A stretch of 14,322 nt of DNA from Candidatus Kerfeldbacteria bacterium (GTDB lineage Bacteria; Patescibacteriota; Patescibacteriia; Veblenbacterales; UBA10138), in NCBI GenBank assembly GCA_016234305.1, contig JACRFM010000037.1, positions 1 to 14,322 on the forward strand, read 5' to 3'. Shown here in pieces: positions 1 to 6,585 of this stretch. The notes beneath the pieces are model-generated. The model saw only the letters and a program-made list of their open reading frames with translations, searched no databases and had not been told where the DNA came from. How positions within the stretch are numbered: the first letter of the stretch is position 1; every line of letters starts with the position of its first letter. A program made the position numbers and the translations under genes.

Positions 1-23
1 CTTTTATTTTTGGCTAAAATTGC

Positions 24-29
24 TATACT
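24..29 (+). promoter_or_regulatory. Candidate extended -10 promoter for the phosphohexomutase gene
   Basis: TATACT at 24-29 is preceded by TG at 21-22, giving the extended -10 form TGnTATACT. The expected -35 position falls at the very edge of the window (1-6) and is poor (CTTTTA), as extended -10 promoters tolerate. Transcription would begin near 36, leaving a leader of about 22 nt before the ATG at 58. This is a motif match only. Confidence 0.4.
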
Positions 30-57
30 TAGCCTAGTTGGAATTAATTAATTTATC

Positions 58-2247
58 ATGAATTTAGAAGAACGCCATCAATATATAAAATCATTGCAGG
101 AGGAATATTTTGCCGCCATTGAGGTCCAAACGCCGCCGGGCATTAAGCAGCAGCCGATTTTTGATTTGAATAACAAGGGTGAAATTACTTTTCGGTTAAC
201 CAAGGAAATGGTGGCGGACTGGAAACTTGGTGAGTGGCTGGATAGATATCGTCAGGAGGCTACCCATGCCATTGGTGGTGTGCGGGGGCCGCAGAATGTG
301 CTGTATCCTTGGGATGTGCGTTTTCCTATAAATCAGTTGGGGGTAGCGGTGGCAACGATTGGTAAAGCGCTGGCCTTGCGTGAGGCCAATCCCGGCAAAG
401 AGCTGCATAAGATTGCCGGCGGCGAGGTACGTTACAATACTGACCATTATGTGGGACTTATCTCTCGGTTGCAGGCGGCGCTGGGTATATTTACTCATCA
501 ACCTAAAGGTATTCATTTGACTACTATTTGGATGACTTCATTTTTGATTTTTATGAATGATTATGCTGGCGGAGAATATGTTACCGCCAGCCATTCCGTC
601 AGCAGCAAGACGGCCACTAAAGATTTAGACAATGAGGGCGCTCAGTTTTCCGCCGAAGTCTCACTAGGTTTTGTCGATAAAATGGCCCAAATAGTTGAGC
701 AAGCCAAGATTCGGCCAGAGGGGTATGTAATTACTTTAGCGTCTAAGGATAACCCTAAAATTATTCAGGATTTTGACGGTTTTGATTTGTATGCCGAACA
801 TTTGCGCCGGGTAGTAGCTACGCCCGCCAATCTTGATTTAATCAAGCAGGCCGCCACGGCCGGTATGAGGCTGATGTTTGAAACTGTCGGCGGGTGCATG
901 TATCAAAATTTAGTGCCTTTGTTTGACCGTTTGGGCATGCCGCCGTTATTTGACTGGCATAATTCTGAAGAAGACCCCTTTTTTCACGGAGTTGGTAAAG
1001 TTTGGCGGCCCAACCTCGACACTGGTAAGCCAGAATTCTTTGACTTGTCTTGCGATGCTTCTTTGCCTGAAGTTCAGGTTACTATGGGTTATGAGGAAGT
1101 CCTGCGCGATAAACCAGTGGGTTATACTATTTTAATTACTGATCCGGATGGCGACCGTTTGGTTATGGCCCAAGTGGAACGGGCTGAACGTCGTGAGTTC
1201 TTGGAAAAAATTGGTATTGATTTTTTAGTTATTGACCAGGAAAAAATTATTGTTTTTTACCATCCCGCTTATACTTTTTTGTTGATAATGGATTTTCATA
1301 TGCGACAGCTTAAAGCCGCTGGTCAGTGGGATAAACATTCGCGGATAATGATTGCCACTACGCCTTCGCCTCGTTCCTGGGATGAATGGGCTAAGGCCTG
1401 CGGAGTGGCGGTCTTGACTACGCCAGTTGGTTTTAAAGAAATTCAGCAGGTTATGAAAAAAGTAGAAAAACAGCTTCGTCACCAACCAACCAGCGAGGTT
1501 AGACTGACTAATATTTGGGGTAAGGAAGTTAGTCTTGGCCTGGATCCCCGTTTGGTGTTTGCCGGAGAGGAGAGCGGCGGGATGATTATTGGTCCGGAAG
1601 ATTTAGTGGTTAGCCGGGGTGGCCGTCAAGCCCTGGCCATGCGCGAAAAGAGCGCGGGCGAGGCCTCGATTGTAGCAGCAGCTTTAGCAGCCCGTCTTTA
1701 TTTACAGAAAAAATTGTTATCAGAGCATTTGGAAAACATTTTTAATGAATATAACATTGCTTATCGTTCTTATGTGCGTTCAGATATTACCTATTATAAC
1801 GAGAGCGAGCCTGACCCCATAAAAATGCTGCAAGCTAGAACGGCCGGTGAACTAACCCGCGATCGGATTGACCTTTATTATGTTGGTTTGGCTTTGGCTC
1901 GTCGAGAAGGTTTGGTAGACGTTGTTCAAGTGCAAGCTATTTTGCATGAGGCCTTGCCAGGGTTGGACTTTAGTAATCTGGAAGATATTTTGTTTACCGG
2001 TGACGCTACTTATCTAAAATGGCTGGATATGTTTGTACAAATACGTAAGTCAAAAAACGATGCTAAGCTTAGGGGCTATGCTAATGGTAGCGAGAAGGGT
2101 CGTTGTCAGCATTATTTAAAGGAATTGTTGAATTACTCAGGGGAGGTTACGCCGCTTTATGATAAATTGATTTCTGGGTCGTATCGGGAAACGGTTTATC
2201 ACCAGCAAGATAAAATTTATTACGAGTATTTAAATAAAGATTTATAA
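58..2247 (+). CDS. Phosphoglucomutase/phosphomannomutase-family protein (alpha-D-phosphohexomutase), variant active-site loop
   Basis: This is probably a cytosolic alpha-D-phosphohexomutase, a family that moves phosphate between C1 and C6 of hexose phosphates through a phosphoserine intermediate. Three family signatures appear in order. The phosphoserine loop TASH is at residues 176-179, with Ser178 the likely phosphorylated residue. The metal-binding loop DPDGDR is at 362-367. The sugar-binding loop GEESGG is at 503-508. At 729 residues it is clearly longer than typical bacterial members (about 450-580). The loop after TASH reads SVSS rather than the usual NP. The C-terminal phosphate-binding loop (usually RxSGTEP) is recognisable only as a possible degenerate form, RGYANGSEKG, near 672-681. 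The ATG at 58 is chosen because it opens the frame just after a promoter-like element; there is no Shine-Dalgarno. The gene heads the plus-strand run. The family is well supported; the substrate cannot be told. Confidence 0.85.
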   Translation: MNLEERHQYIKSLQEEYFAAIEVQTPPGIKQQPIFDLNNKGEITFRLTKEMVADWKLGEWLDRYRQEATHAIGGVRGPQNVLYPWDVRFPINQLGVAVATIGKALALREANPGKELHKIAGGEVRYNTDHYVGLISRLQAALGIFTHQPKGIHLTTIWMTSFLIFMNDYAGGEYVTASHSVSSKTATKDLDNEGAQFSAEVSLGFVDKMAQIVEQAKIRPEGYVITLASKDNPKIIQDFDGFDLYAEHLRRVVATPANLDLIKQAATAGMRLMFETVGGCMYQNLVPLFDRLGMPPLFDWHNSEEDPFFHGVGKVWRPNLDTGKPEFFDLSCDASLPEVQVTMGYEEVLRDKPVGYTILITDPDGDRLVMAQVERAERREFLEKIGIDFLVIDQEKIIVFYHPAYTFLLIMDFHMRQLKAAGQWDKHSRIMIATTPSPRSWDEWAKACGVAVLTTPVGFKEIQQVMKKVEKQLRHQPTSEVRLTNIWGKEVSLGLDPRLVFAGEESGGMIIGPEDLVVSRGGRQALAMREKSAGEASIVAAALAARLYLQKKLLSEHLENIFNEYNIAYRSYVRSDITYYNESEPDPIKMLQARTAGELTRDRIDLYYVGLALARREGLVDVVQVQAILHEALPGLDFSNLEDILFTGDATYLKWLDMFVQIRKSKNDAKLRGYANGSEKGRCQHYLKELLNYSGEVTPLYDKLISGSYRETVYHQQDKIYYEYLNKDL

Positions 2248-2250
2248 GTA

Positions 2251-2342
2251 TGCCCAGTAACAATAACTTCACCATTGCTTGCCCAAGCACTAAAAGCCAG
2301 CTCGGTAGCTGGGCAAAAACTACGGGAGCACATATAGTTTTT
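2251..2342. other. Structured gap with competing inverted repeats between the hexomutase gene and murI
   Basis: Several short exact inverted repeats compete for one partner. CTGGGCA at 2309-2315 can pair with TGCCCAG at 2251-2257. The overlapping TGGGCAA at 2310-2316 can pair with TTGCCCA at 2279-2285. The overlapping AGCTGG at 2307-2312 can pair with CCAGCT at 2297-2302, with a CGGT loop. A fourth hairpin joins AAAAACTA (2315-2322) to TAGTTTTT (2335-2342). Read on the minus strand, the CCAGCT hairpin is followed by CTTTT and looks like a short terminator. The region may be a terminator, an attenuator-like switch or a small RNA; sequence alone does not decide. Confidence 0.35.
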
Positions 2343-2350
2343 AATGCCAA

Positions 2351-2422
2351 GTGTAAAAATCAAAAATAAAAATGACACTGTAAAATTCTAAATGATTTAC
2401 TAATTTTCCATTTTGATTTTGG
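2351..2422. repeat. AT-rich inverted repeat, copy 1
   Basis: The left arm contains AAAAATCAAAAATAAAAATG followed by ACA and is answered by CATTTTGATTTT at 2409-2420 on the right, forming an imperfect inverted repeat. The left arm closely resembles segments at 6555-6585 and 8470-8500, so this is one member of a dispersed intergenic family. Its AT bias makes chance matches easier, but the shared order of the blocks ATCAAAAAT, AAAATGACA and TGTAAAAT argues for common descent. Confidence 0.55.
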
Positions 2423-2457
2423 TTGCCTCGTGCAACCATCCCGATGGCCATCGGGAT
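2421..2457. repeat. GC-rich hairpin followed by a 20-bp perfect palindrome
   Basis: GGTTGC (2421-2426) pairs with GCAACC (2432-2437) across the loop CTCGT. The next base begins a perfect 20-bp palindrome at 2438-2457 with half-site ATCCCGATGG. The pair sits inside an otherwise AT-rich gap, about 30 bp before murI. No T-run follows on the plus strand, so it is not a textbook terminator. It could be an extragenic palindromic element or an operator. Confidence 0.5.
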
Positions 2458-2489
2458 AGAAGCTAAGCTTTTAATTTTGAATTTTTATT

Positions 2490-3269
2490 ATGATTGGTTT
2501 ATTTGACTCCGGCATCGGCGGTTTAACAGTGGTACGGGAGGTAATGAGAAAGTTACCTAACCAGAGTCTGCTTTATTTTGGCGATACGGCGCGTACGCCT
2601 TATGGCAACAAAAGTCCGGAAGTGATCAAACAGTATGGTTTGGAGGCGACGCGATTTTTAGTGGAGCGTGGCGCTAAGGTGATAGTGGTGGCTTGTAATA
2701 CGGTCTCAGCGGTGGGTCTAGAGGCTATTAAGGAGCGTTACCCGGAAATAGAAGTTATAGATGTTATTACCCCGGCCGTGTTGGCTATAAAGAAAATATC
2801 TCAGATTAAACGGGTTGGCGTGATGGGTACCAGGGCCTTGGTTAATAGCGGCATTTACCAAAAATTGTTAAAGATTGATAATTATAAAGTGACGGCTTGG
2901 CCAGCGCCGCTACTTGTGCCGCTAGTAGAAGAGGGTTGGTTAGATAAGCCCGAGACCAAACGGATTGTTAAGCATTATTTGTTGCCTTTTAAACAGGCGC
3001 AAGTTGAGGTTTTGGTTTTAGCTTGTACTCATTATCCCTTAGTTAAAAAATTAATCACCACCCGTTTAAGTAAGCGTATAAAAGTTATTGACCCGGCTCA
3101 GGAAACAGCCGCTTTGGTGGCCGCCTTAGTTAATAAACAGCCAGCTTTGGCCGTGGCCAGCACTAAGCCGGAGCATAATTTTTTTGTGACTGACCTTACG
3201 GTTCACACCCAGGCTATAGCGCAGAAATGGCTGCAACGAGAAGTTAATTTAGAAAAAGTCAATTTATAA
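2490..3269 (+). CDS. murI: Glutamate racemase
   Basis: Glutamate racemase interconverts L- and D-glutamate without a cofactor and supplies D-glutamate for peptidoglycan precursors in the cytosol. The N-terminal signature GLFDSGIGGLTV is at residues 3-14, with Asp6 in the catalytic neighbourhood. The first catalytic cysteine is Cys69 in VVACNT and the second is Cys179 in LACTHYP, followed by the conserved His181. The substrate-binding stretch YFGDTARTPYG (29-39) is intact. The length of 259 residues is normal for the family. The ATG at 2490 starts right at the family motif. It has no Shine-Dalgarno and lies in a low-GC leader. The next gene's ATG directly abuts this gene's stop codon (TAAATG), so the two are almost certainly cotranscribed. 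Identification is confident. Confidence 0.96.
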   Translation: MIGLFDSGIGGLTVVREVMRKLPNQSLLYFGDTARTPYGNKSPEVIKQYGLEATRFLVERGAKVIVVACNTVSAVGLEAIKERYPEIEVIDVITPAVLAIKKISQIKRVGVMGTRALVNSGIYQKLLKIDNYKVTAWPAPLLVPLVEEGWLDKPETKRIVKHYLLPFKQAQVEVLVLACTHYPLVKKLITTRLSKRIKVIDPAQETAALVAALVNKQPALAVASTKPEHNFFVTDLTVHTQAIAQKWLQREVNLEKVNL

Positions 3270-4295
3270 ATGTTTAATAAAAAATATATGGCCAAGATTG
3301 TATTTACTGAATTAGAAGGCTGGGAAGAAGCCGATATTAAAGCGGCTTTGCCGGAACATGATTTGGTTTTAAAAACCGAGCCGCTTAAAGATGAAGATTA
3401 TGCGGCTATTGGTTCGGCCGAGATAGTGGCGCCGTTTATTTATACTCCGCTGACGGCCGAAGTTATGGCTAAGTTACCGAATTTGAAGTTAATCGCTACT
3501 CGTTCCACTGGCTTTGACCATATTGACGTGGTCGCTGCCAAAAGTAAAGGCATAACCATTTGTAATGTGCCGTTCTATGGGGAAAATACTGTGGCTGAAC
3601 ACGCCTGGGCATTAATTTTAGCTTTATCGCGTAATATTTGTACGTCTTACGACCGCACCAAAGCCGGCAGTTTTTCTTTTGCCGGCTTGCGCGGGTTTGA
3701 TTTAAAAGATAAAACCCTGGGTATAATTGGCGGCGGGCATATTGGTCAGCATGTAGCTAGAATGGCCCAAGGGTTTGCCATGAATGTTTTAGTGTTTGAT
3801 CCTAAGCAGGATGAATCACTGGCCACCAGTTTAGGGTTCTCTTATGTTTCCTTGGTTGAATTACTAGGGAAGTCAGACGTTATTACCTTACATGCGCCTT
3901 ACAATGAGCAGACTCATCACTTATTAAATCGTGACAACTTACGTCTAATGAAGCCGAGCGCGGTTTTGATTAATACAGCCCGGGGTGGATTGATAGATAC
4001 GGCTGCTCTAGCTGAAGCTTTAAAAGGCGGGCGGTTAGCCGGGGCGGGTTTGGATGTGTTAGAGGAGGAGTCATATATCAAAGAGGAAATTCAATTATTG
4101 TCGCCAGAATTTCACAAAACTTGTGATTATAAAACTTTGATAGCTGACCATATTTTATTGGAAATGCCCAATGTGATTATTACGCCGCATAATGCCTTCA
4201 ATAGTCAGGAATCTATTAAACGCATTTTGAATACCACTTTGGATAATATTAAAGCTTATTTAGCAGGTCAGCCGATAAACACGGTTCATAACTAA
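3270..4295 (+). CDS. D-isomer-specific 2-hydroxyacid dehydrogenase (D-lactate dehydrogenase type)
   Basis: This is an NAD-dependent dehydrogenase that interconverts a 2-oxoacid and a D-2-hydroxyacid. D-lactate formation from pyruvate, regenerating NAD during fermentation, is the most likely job. The Rossmann glycine motif GGGHIG is at residues 154-159, followed by an acidic residue in VFDPKQ that suits NAD. Catalytic residues of the family are visible: Arg238 in NTARGG, the glutamate in LDVLEEE (261-267), and His307 in TPHNAF. The insertion between the Glu and His motifs (about 268-300) is typical of the D-lactate dehydrogenase branch rather than the short glycerate branch. The start at 3270 touches the murI stop. 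The internal ATG at 3288 (MAKIVFTELEGWE) matches where relatives usually begin and may be the real start. Substrate assignment is an inference. Confidence 0.88.
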   Translation: MFNKKYMAKIVFTELEGWEEADIKAALPEHDLVLKTEPLKDEDYAAIGSAEIVAPFIYTPLTAEVMAKLPNLKLIATRSTGFDHIDVVAAKSKGITICNVPFYGENTVAEHAWALILALSRNICTSYDRTKAGSFSFAGLRGFDLKDKTLGIIGGGHIGQHVARMAQGFAMNVLVFDPKQDESLATSLGFSYVSLVELLGKSDVITLHAPYNEQTHHLLNRDNLRLMKPSAVLINTARGGLIDTAALAEALKGGRLAGAGLDVLEEESYIKEEIQLLSPEFHKTCDYKTLIADHILLEMPNVIITPHNAFNSQESIKRILNTTLDNIKAYLAGQPINTVHN

Positions 4296-4312
4296 AGTCA
4301 GCTAACAATTTT

Positions 4313-4897
4313 ATGCAGGCCATATATACAAACTTTTATTTATTTATCATGGCTGTGGTGCTCGCCTTGATGGAAATTCAAACTGAAGGCCGGCACGGTT
4401 GGGCGGGCGATTTGCCGACTTGGCGTCCCAGTAATCAGAAGTGGTACGTGCGCTGCTGGCGCCGAGTGATGAATGACAAGGATTTAACCGGCTACCACGC
4501 TGGCATTTTTGGTTTTGTCTTTTTGGTGTTTCACCTGCCTTATGTTTTTGGTTTCCCTTTTACCCTGTCCCATTGGTCGCAAACCTTGTCCTTATTCTTT
4601 TTATTCGTGGTGTTGTGGGATTTTTTATGGTTTGTGCTTAATCCTTATTATCCTTTAAGTGAGTTTAAAAAGGAACATATTTGGTGGCATAAAAAATGGC
4701 TGGCCTTGGCGCCGACGGATTATTACAGCGGCATACTAGTATCATTGCTTATTCAAATTATCGCCGCAGGAGCGTCTAGCTCTTGGCTGCCGCTTGGTTG
4801 GTGGCTGCTTAATTTTGGTTTATTTTCTTTATTAACATTGGTAGTAGTAGGAATTAGTCATTCTATTTTGGATATAGATAGTTGGCGCAAAAAATAA
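4313..4897 (+). CDS. Conserved multi-pass membrane protein of unknown function
   Basis: I cannot assign a function. The 194-residue protein has about five hydrophobic segments, near residues 5-20, 64-82, 90-110, 140-156 and 160-182. A polar N-terminal stretch, MEIQTEGRHGWAGDLPTWR (20-38), follows the first segment and carries Glu21, Glu25 and His28. Further histidines or acidic residues lie near membrane edges: His62, His74, His87, Asp103, and an HxxxH motif at 122-126 inside EHIWWHKKW. The pattern of Glu and His next to membrane segments would suit a membrane metalloprotein or lipid-modifying enzyme, but that is speculation. Similar EG(R/K)HGWA-containing proteins are, as far as I recall, common hypothetical proteins in this bacterial group. 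The gene lies 17 bp after the dehydrogenase and 30 bp before the asparaginase-like gene, probably in one operon. Confidence 0.8.
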   Translation: MQAIYTNFYLFIMAVVLALMEIQTEGRHGWAGDLPTWRPSNQKWYVRCWRRVMNDKDLTGYHAGIFGFVFLVFHLPYVFGFPFTLSHWSQTLSLFFLFVVLWDFLWFVLNPYYPLSEFKKEHIWWHKKWLALAPTDYYSGILVSLLIQIIAAGASSSWLPLGWWLLNFGLFSLLTLVVVGISHSILDIDSWRKK

Positions 4898-4927
4898 TTT
4901 AAAATTATTTAACTAAAGATAAAATAT

Positions 4928-5266
4928 ATGTTCAACAAAGAAACCATTCAATTTATATTAACTGGCGGCACAATTGATTCTTATTATAGTGCTGTCAAGG
5001 ATACGGCTGTGCCAAACAAGCAGTCGGTTTTACCGCAGTTTATTCAAGGGTTAAAATTGTATGAAAAAGTTGTCTTTACTGAAGTATGCATGAAAGATAG
5101 TCGGGATTTGGCTAGAACAGACTTGGATAAAATACTTAAGGCCGTAGTCAGGAGTAAAAGCAGAAAAATAATTATTACCCACGGTACTTATACAATGTCC
5201 GATACGGCCCGTTATTTAAAGGCAAAACTGAAAAAGCTGGATAAGACAATTATTTTTACCCGATGA
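4928..5266 (+). CDS. Asparaginase-like N-terminal-domain protein, front part (frameshifted)
   Basis: This is the first 112 residues of a one-domain asparaginase-like protein. It carries the nucleophile loop ILTGGTID (10-17) and the second motif ITHGTYTMSDTA (83-94). Canonical asparaginases have Asp after HGT; here it is Tyr88, so asparagine hydrolysis is doubtful even for the intact form. The reading frame ends in TIIFTR and a TGA, the only non-TAA stop among the genes here. Relatives continue TGSMIPLVGFSPSDAPFNLG, and that continuation resumes at 5263 in another frame with the Gly-Ser pair missing. This fits loss of four bases, or a net -1 shift, near 5260. The stop and the next ATG overlap as ATGA, so coupled translation of two pieces is possible. 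It could be a pseudogene, a genuine split protein or an assembly error. Confidence 0.75.
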   Translation: MFNKETIQFILTGGTIDSYYSAVKDTAVPNKQSVLPQFIQGLKLYEKVVFTEVCMKDSRDLARTDLDKILKAVVRSKSRKIIITHGTYTMSDTARYLKAKLKKLDKTIIFTR

Positions 5267-5457
5267 TTCCCTTGGTGGGTTTTTCGCCTTCAGACGCTCC
5301 TTTTAACCTGGGCTATGCTGTTGCCAAAGTATTGGAGCTGCCGCCCGGTGTTTATGTATGTATGAACGGCAAGGTGTTTGAGCCGGAGGAAGTGATGAAG
5401 GTATTGTATAAAGGAAAATTTATTTCAATGCTTGGAGAGAATAAAAAAAGGAAATAA
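5263..5457 (+). CDS. Asparaginase-like protein, back part (frameshifted)
   Basis: This 64-residue frame begins MIPLVGFSPSDAPFNLG, which continues the asparaginase fold directly after the TGS segment lost from the upstream frame. The rest (YAVAKVLELPPGVYVCMNG, then KVFEPEEV) completes one Rossmann-like N-terminal domain. There is no C-terminal asparaginase domain, which matches the short one-domain version of the family. The ATG overlaps the upstream TGA in ATGA, and the gene ends in TAA. Sequence quality of the piece looks unchanged (no stops, family residues kept), so the break is recent, artefactual, or tolerated through coupled translation. Together with 4928-5266 it should be treated as one locus. 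Confidence 0.65.
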   Translation: MIPLVGFSPSDAPFNLGYAVAKVLELPPGVYVCMNGKVFEPEEVMKVLYKGKFISMLGENKKRK

Positions 5458-5466
5458 TCTATATTA

Positions 5467-5498
5467 CTAAAACACCACTCTCAAGGGTGGTGTTTTAG
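5467..5498. terminator. Bidirectional intrinsic terminator between convergent operons
   Basis: CTAAAACACCACTC (5467-5480) and GGGTGGTGTTTTAG (5485-5498) form a 14-bp stem, with one T-G wobble pair near the apex, around the loop TCAA. The stem carries its own A-run on the left and T-run on the right, so it reads as a terminator from both sides. It sits 9 bp after the stop of the asparaginase-like locus (plus) and 52 bp from the trpS stop (minus). Confidence 0.9.
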
Positions 5499-5500
5499 GA

Positions 5501-5517
5501 TAGAGGGTGCCCCTCTA
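5501..5517. repeat. Second hairpin beside the bidirectional terminator
   Basis: TAGAGGG (5501-5507) pairs perfectly with CCCTCTA (5511-5517) around a three-base loop, TGC. It lies 2 bp from the main terminator. It lacks a clear T-run and may be an auxiliary stem that protects the trpS transcript end. Confidence 0.45.
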
Positions 5518-5550
5518 CTAGGCTTTAAAAGTGTTGTAGTAGATGTTTTA

Positions 5551-6543
5551 TTAAGCTAAGCCCATTTTGGCCTTAACGTCCTGCAGGGTTTTTTGGGCAA
5601 TCAGACGGGCGCGGTCGCGTCCGGACATTAATATTTTGTTAACTTTTTGCGGTTTGGCCGTTAGTTCGGCGCGGCGCGTTTGAATTGGTTCCAGTACCTT
5701 AATAATGGTTTCAGCCAGCAATGGTTTGAATTCAGAATATTTTAATTCGCCCGCGCGGTAGTCTTGTTCCAGTTTTTGTTTTAAAGGTTTGTCAGTAGAA
5801 AGCATTTTAAATAGGTTAAGGAGGTTGCGCCCGCCGGATATTTCGTTGCCGCCGCCCCCACCTTCGTCAGTTACGGCTTTGGCAATTTTTTTCTTTATGA
5901 TTTCCGGCGAGTCGCTTAAATTCAGGCAGTGATTTGGTCCCAGCGATTTGGACATTTTTTTAGACGGGTCGAGCAGTGACATTACCCGCGGCACTGAGGC
6001 CTCATAAACTTTGGGTTCATGGAAATATTCGCCGAATAAACTGTTGAATTTGCGGGACAGGAGGCGTGTTAATTCAACGTGCTGCGCCTGGTCTTCGCCC
6101 ACGGGCACAAGTTCAGCGTGATAGAGCAGAATATCAGCCGCCATCAGTATGGGGTAGTTAAGCAGACCAGCGTTAATGGCGGCGGCGTGCTGCTGCGTTT
6201 TGTCTTTGTATTGCGTCATTCTTTCCAGTTCGCCCAAGGGAGTGATGGTATTTAAAAGCCAAGCTAGTTCAGTGTGTTCTGGTACCTGTGATTGAATAAA
6301 GAGCACGCATTTTTCCGGGTCCAGGCCGGCGGCCAAGGCGTCCAGTGCCGCCCCCTGTACTTTTTTAGGCATTTCCGCCACTTCGTAAGGTATGGTAATA
6401 GCGTGATAATCAACAATGGAAAAAAAACACTGGTTGTCATTTTGCAACAAGGTCCAATTTTGCAGGGCGCCCAAGTAATTGCCAAGATGAATATCGCCGG
6501 AAGGCTGAATGCCGGAGAAGATGATCTTACCTTGTGGAAGCAT
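5551..6543 (-). CDS. trpS: Tryptophanyl-tRNA synthetase
   Basis: A class I aminoacyl-tRNA synthetase that activates tryptophan and charges tRNA-Trp in the cytosol. The N-terminal signature FSGIQPSGDIHLGNYLGAL spans residues 9-27 and contains the HIGH-type motif HLGN (19-22). The stretch VGEDQAQHVELTR (148-160) is characteristic of TrpRS and contributes to the active site. KMSKS is intact at 196-200. The length of 330 residues is normal. A run of five glycines at 228-232 sits in the loop after KMSKS, where relatives usually have a short variable turn; it is odd but probably harmless. The gene follows the ribonuclease J gene by 42 bp on the same strand, and that gap is filled by an AT-rich repeat. 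No T-box or tryptophan attenuator fits in the gap, so expression probably depends on read-through from upstream. Confidence 0.97.
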   Translation of the reverse strand: MLPQGKIIFSGIQPSGDIHLGNYLGALQNWTLLQNDNQCFFSIVDYHAITIPYEVAEMPKKVQGAALDALAAGLDPEKCVLFIQSQVPEHTELAWLLNTITPLGELERMTQYKDKTQQHAAAINAGLLNYPILMAADILLYHAELVPVGEDQAQHVELTRLLSRKFNSLFGEYFHEPKVYEASVPRVMSLLDPSKKMSKSLGPNHCLNLSDSPEIIKKKIAKAVTDEGGGGGNEISGGRNLLNLFKMLSTDKPLKQKLEQDYRAGELKYSEFKPLLAETIIKVLEPIQTRRAELTAKPQKVNKILMSGRDRARLIAQKTLQDVKAKMGLA

Positions 6544-6554
6544 ATAATAAAATT

Positions 6555-6585
6555 TAAAATGTAAATATCAAAAATCAAAATTGAC
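6555..6585. repeat. AT-rich repeat, copy 2 (partial)
   Basis: This 31-bp stretch begins TAAAATGTAAATATCAAAAA and is nearly identical to 8470-8499, differing by one substitution and one extra T. It fills most of the gap between the end of the ribonuclease J gene and the start of trpS. Only the left arm is present, so no hairpin forms here. Confidence 0.6.

Noticed and set aside
98..112. AGGAGG followed by TTG, looking like an internal ribosome binding site and start
   Set aside because: The TTG is out of frame with the hexomutase and opens no long frame; the AGGAGG simply encodes part of QEEY.
196..516. Open frame of 106 codons on the minus strand inside the hexomutase gene
   Set aside because: It is fully antisense to a gene with clear family motifs and has no recognisable protein features; it is a shadow frame.
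4928..5266. UGA read as glycine (as in Gracilibacteria/Absconditabacteria) to bridge the asparaginase break
   Set aside because: Reading through the TGA in frame gives no asparaginase sequence; the family continues in a different frame. No other gene contains in-frame TGA.
6544..6585. T-box or tryptophan attenuator upstream of trpS
   Set aside because: The gap is only 42 bp, is filled by an AT-rich repeat and contains no T-box motif or leader peptide.
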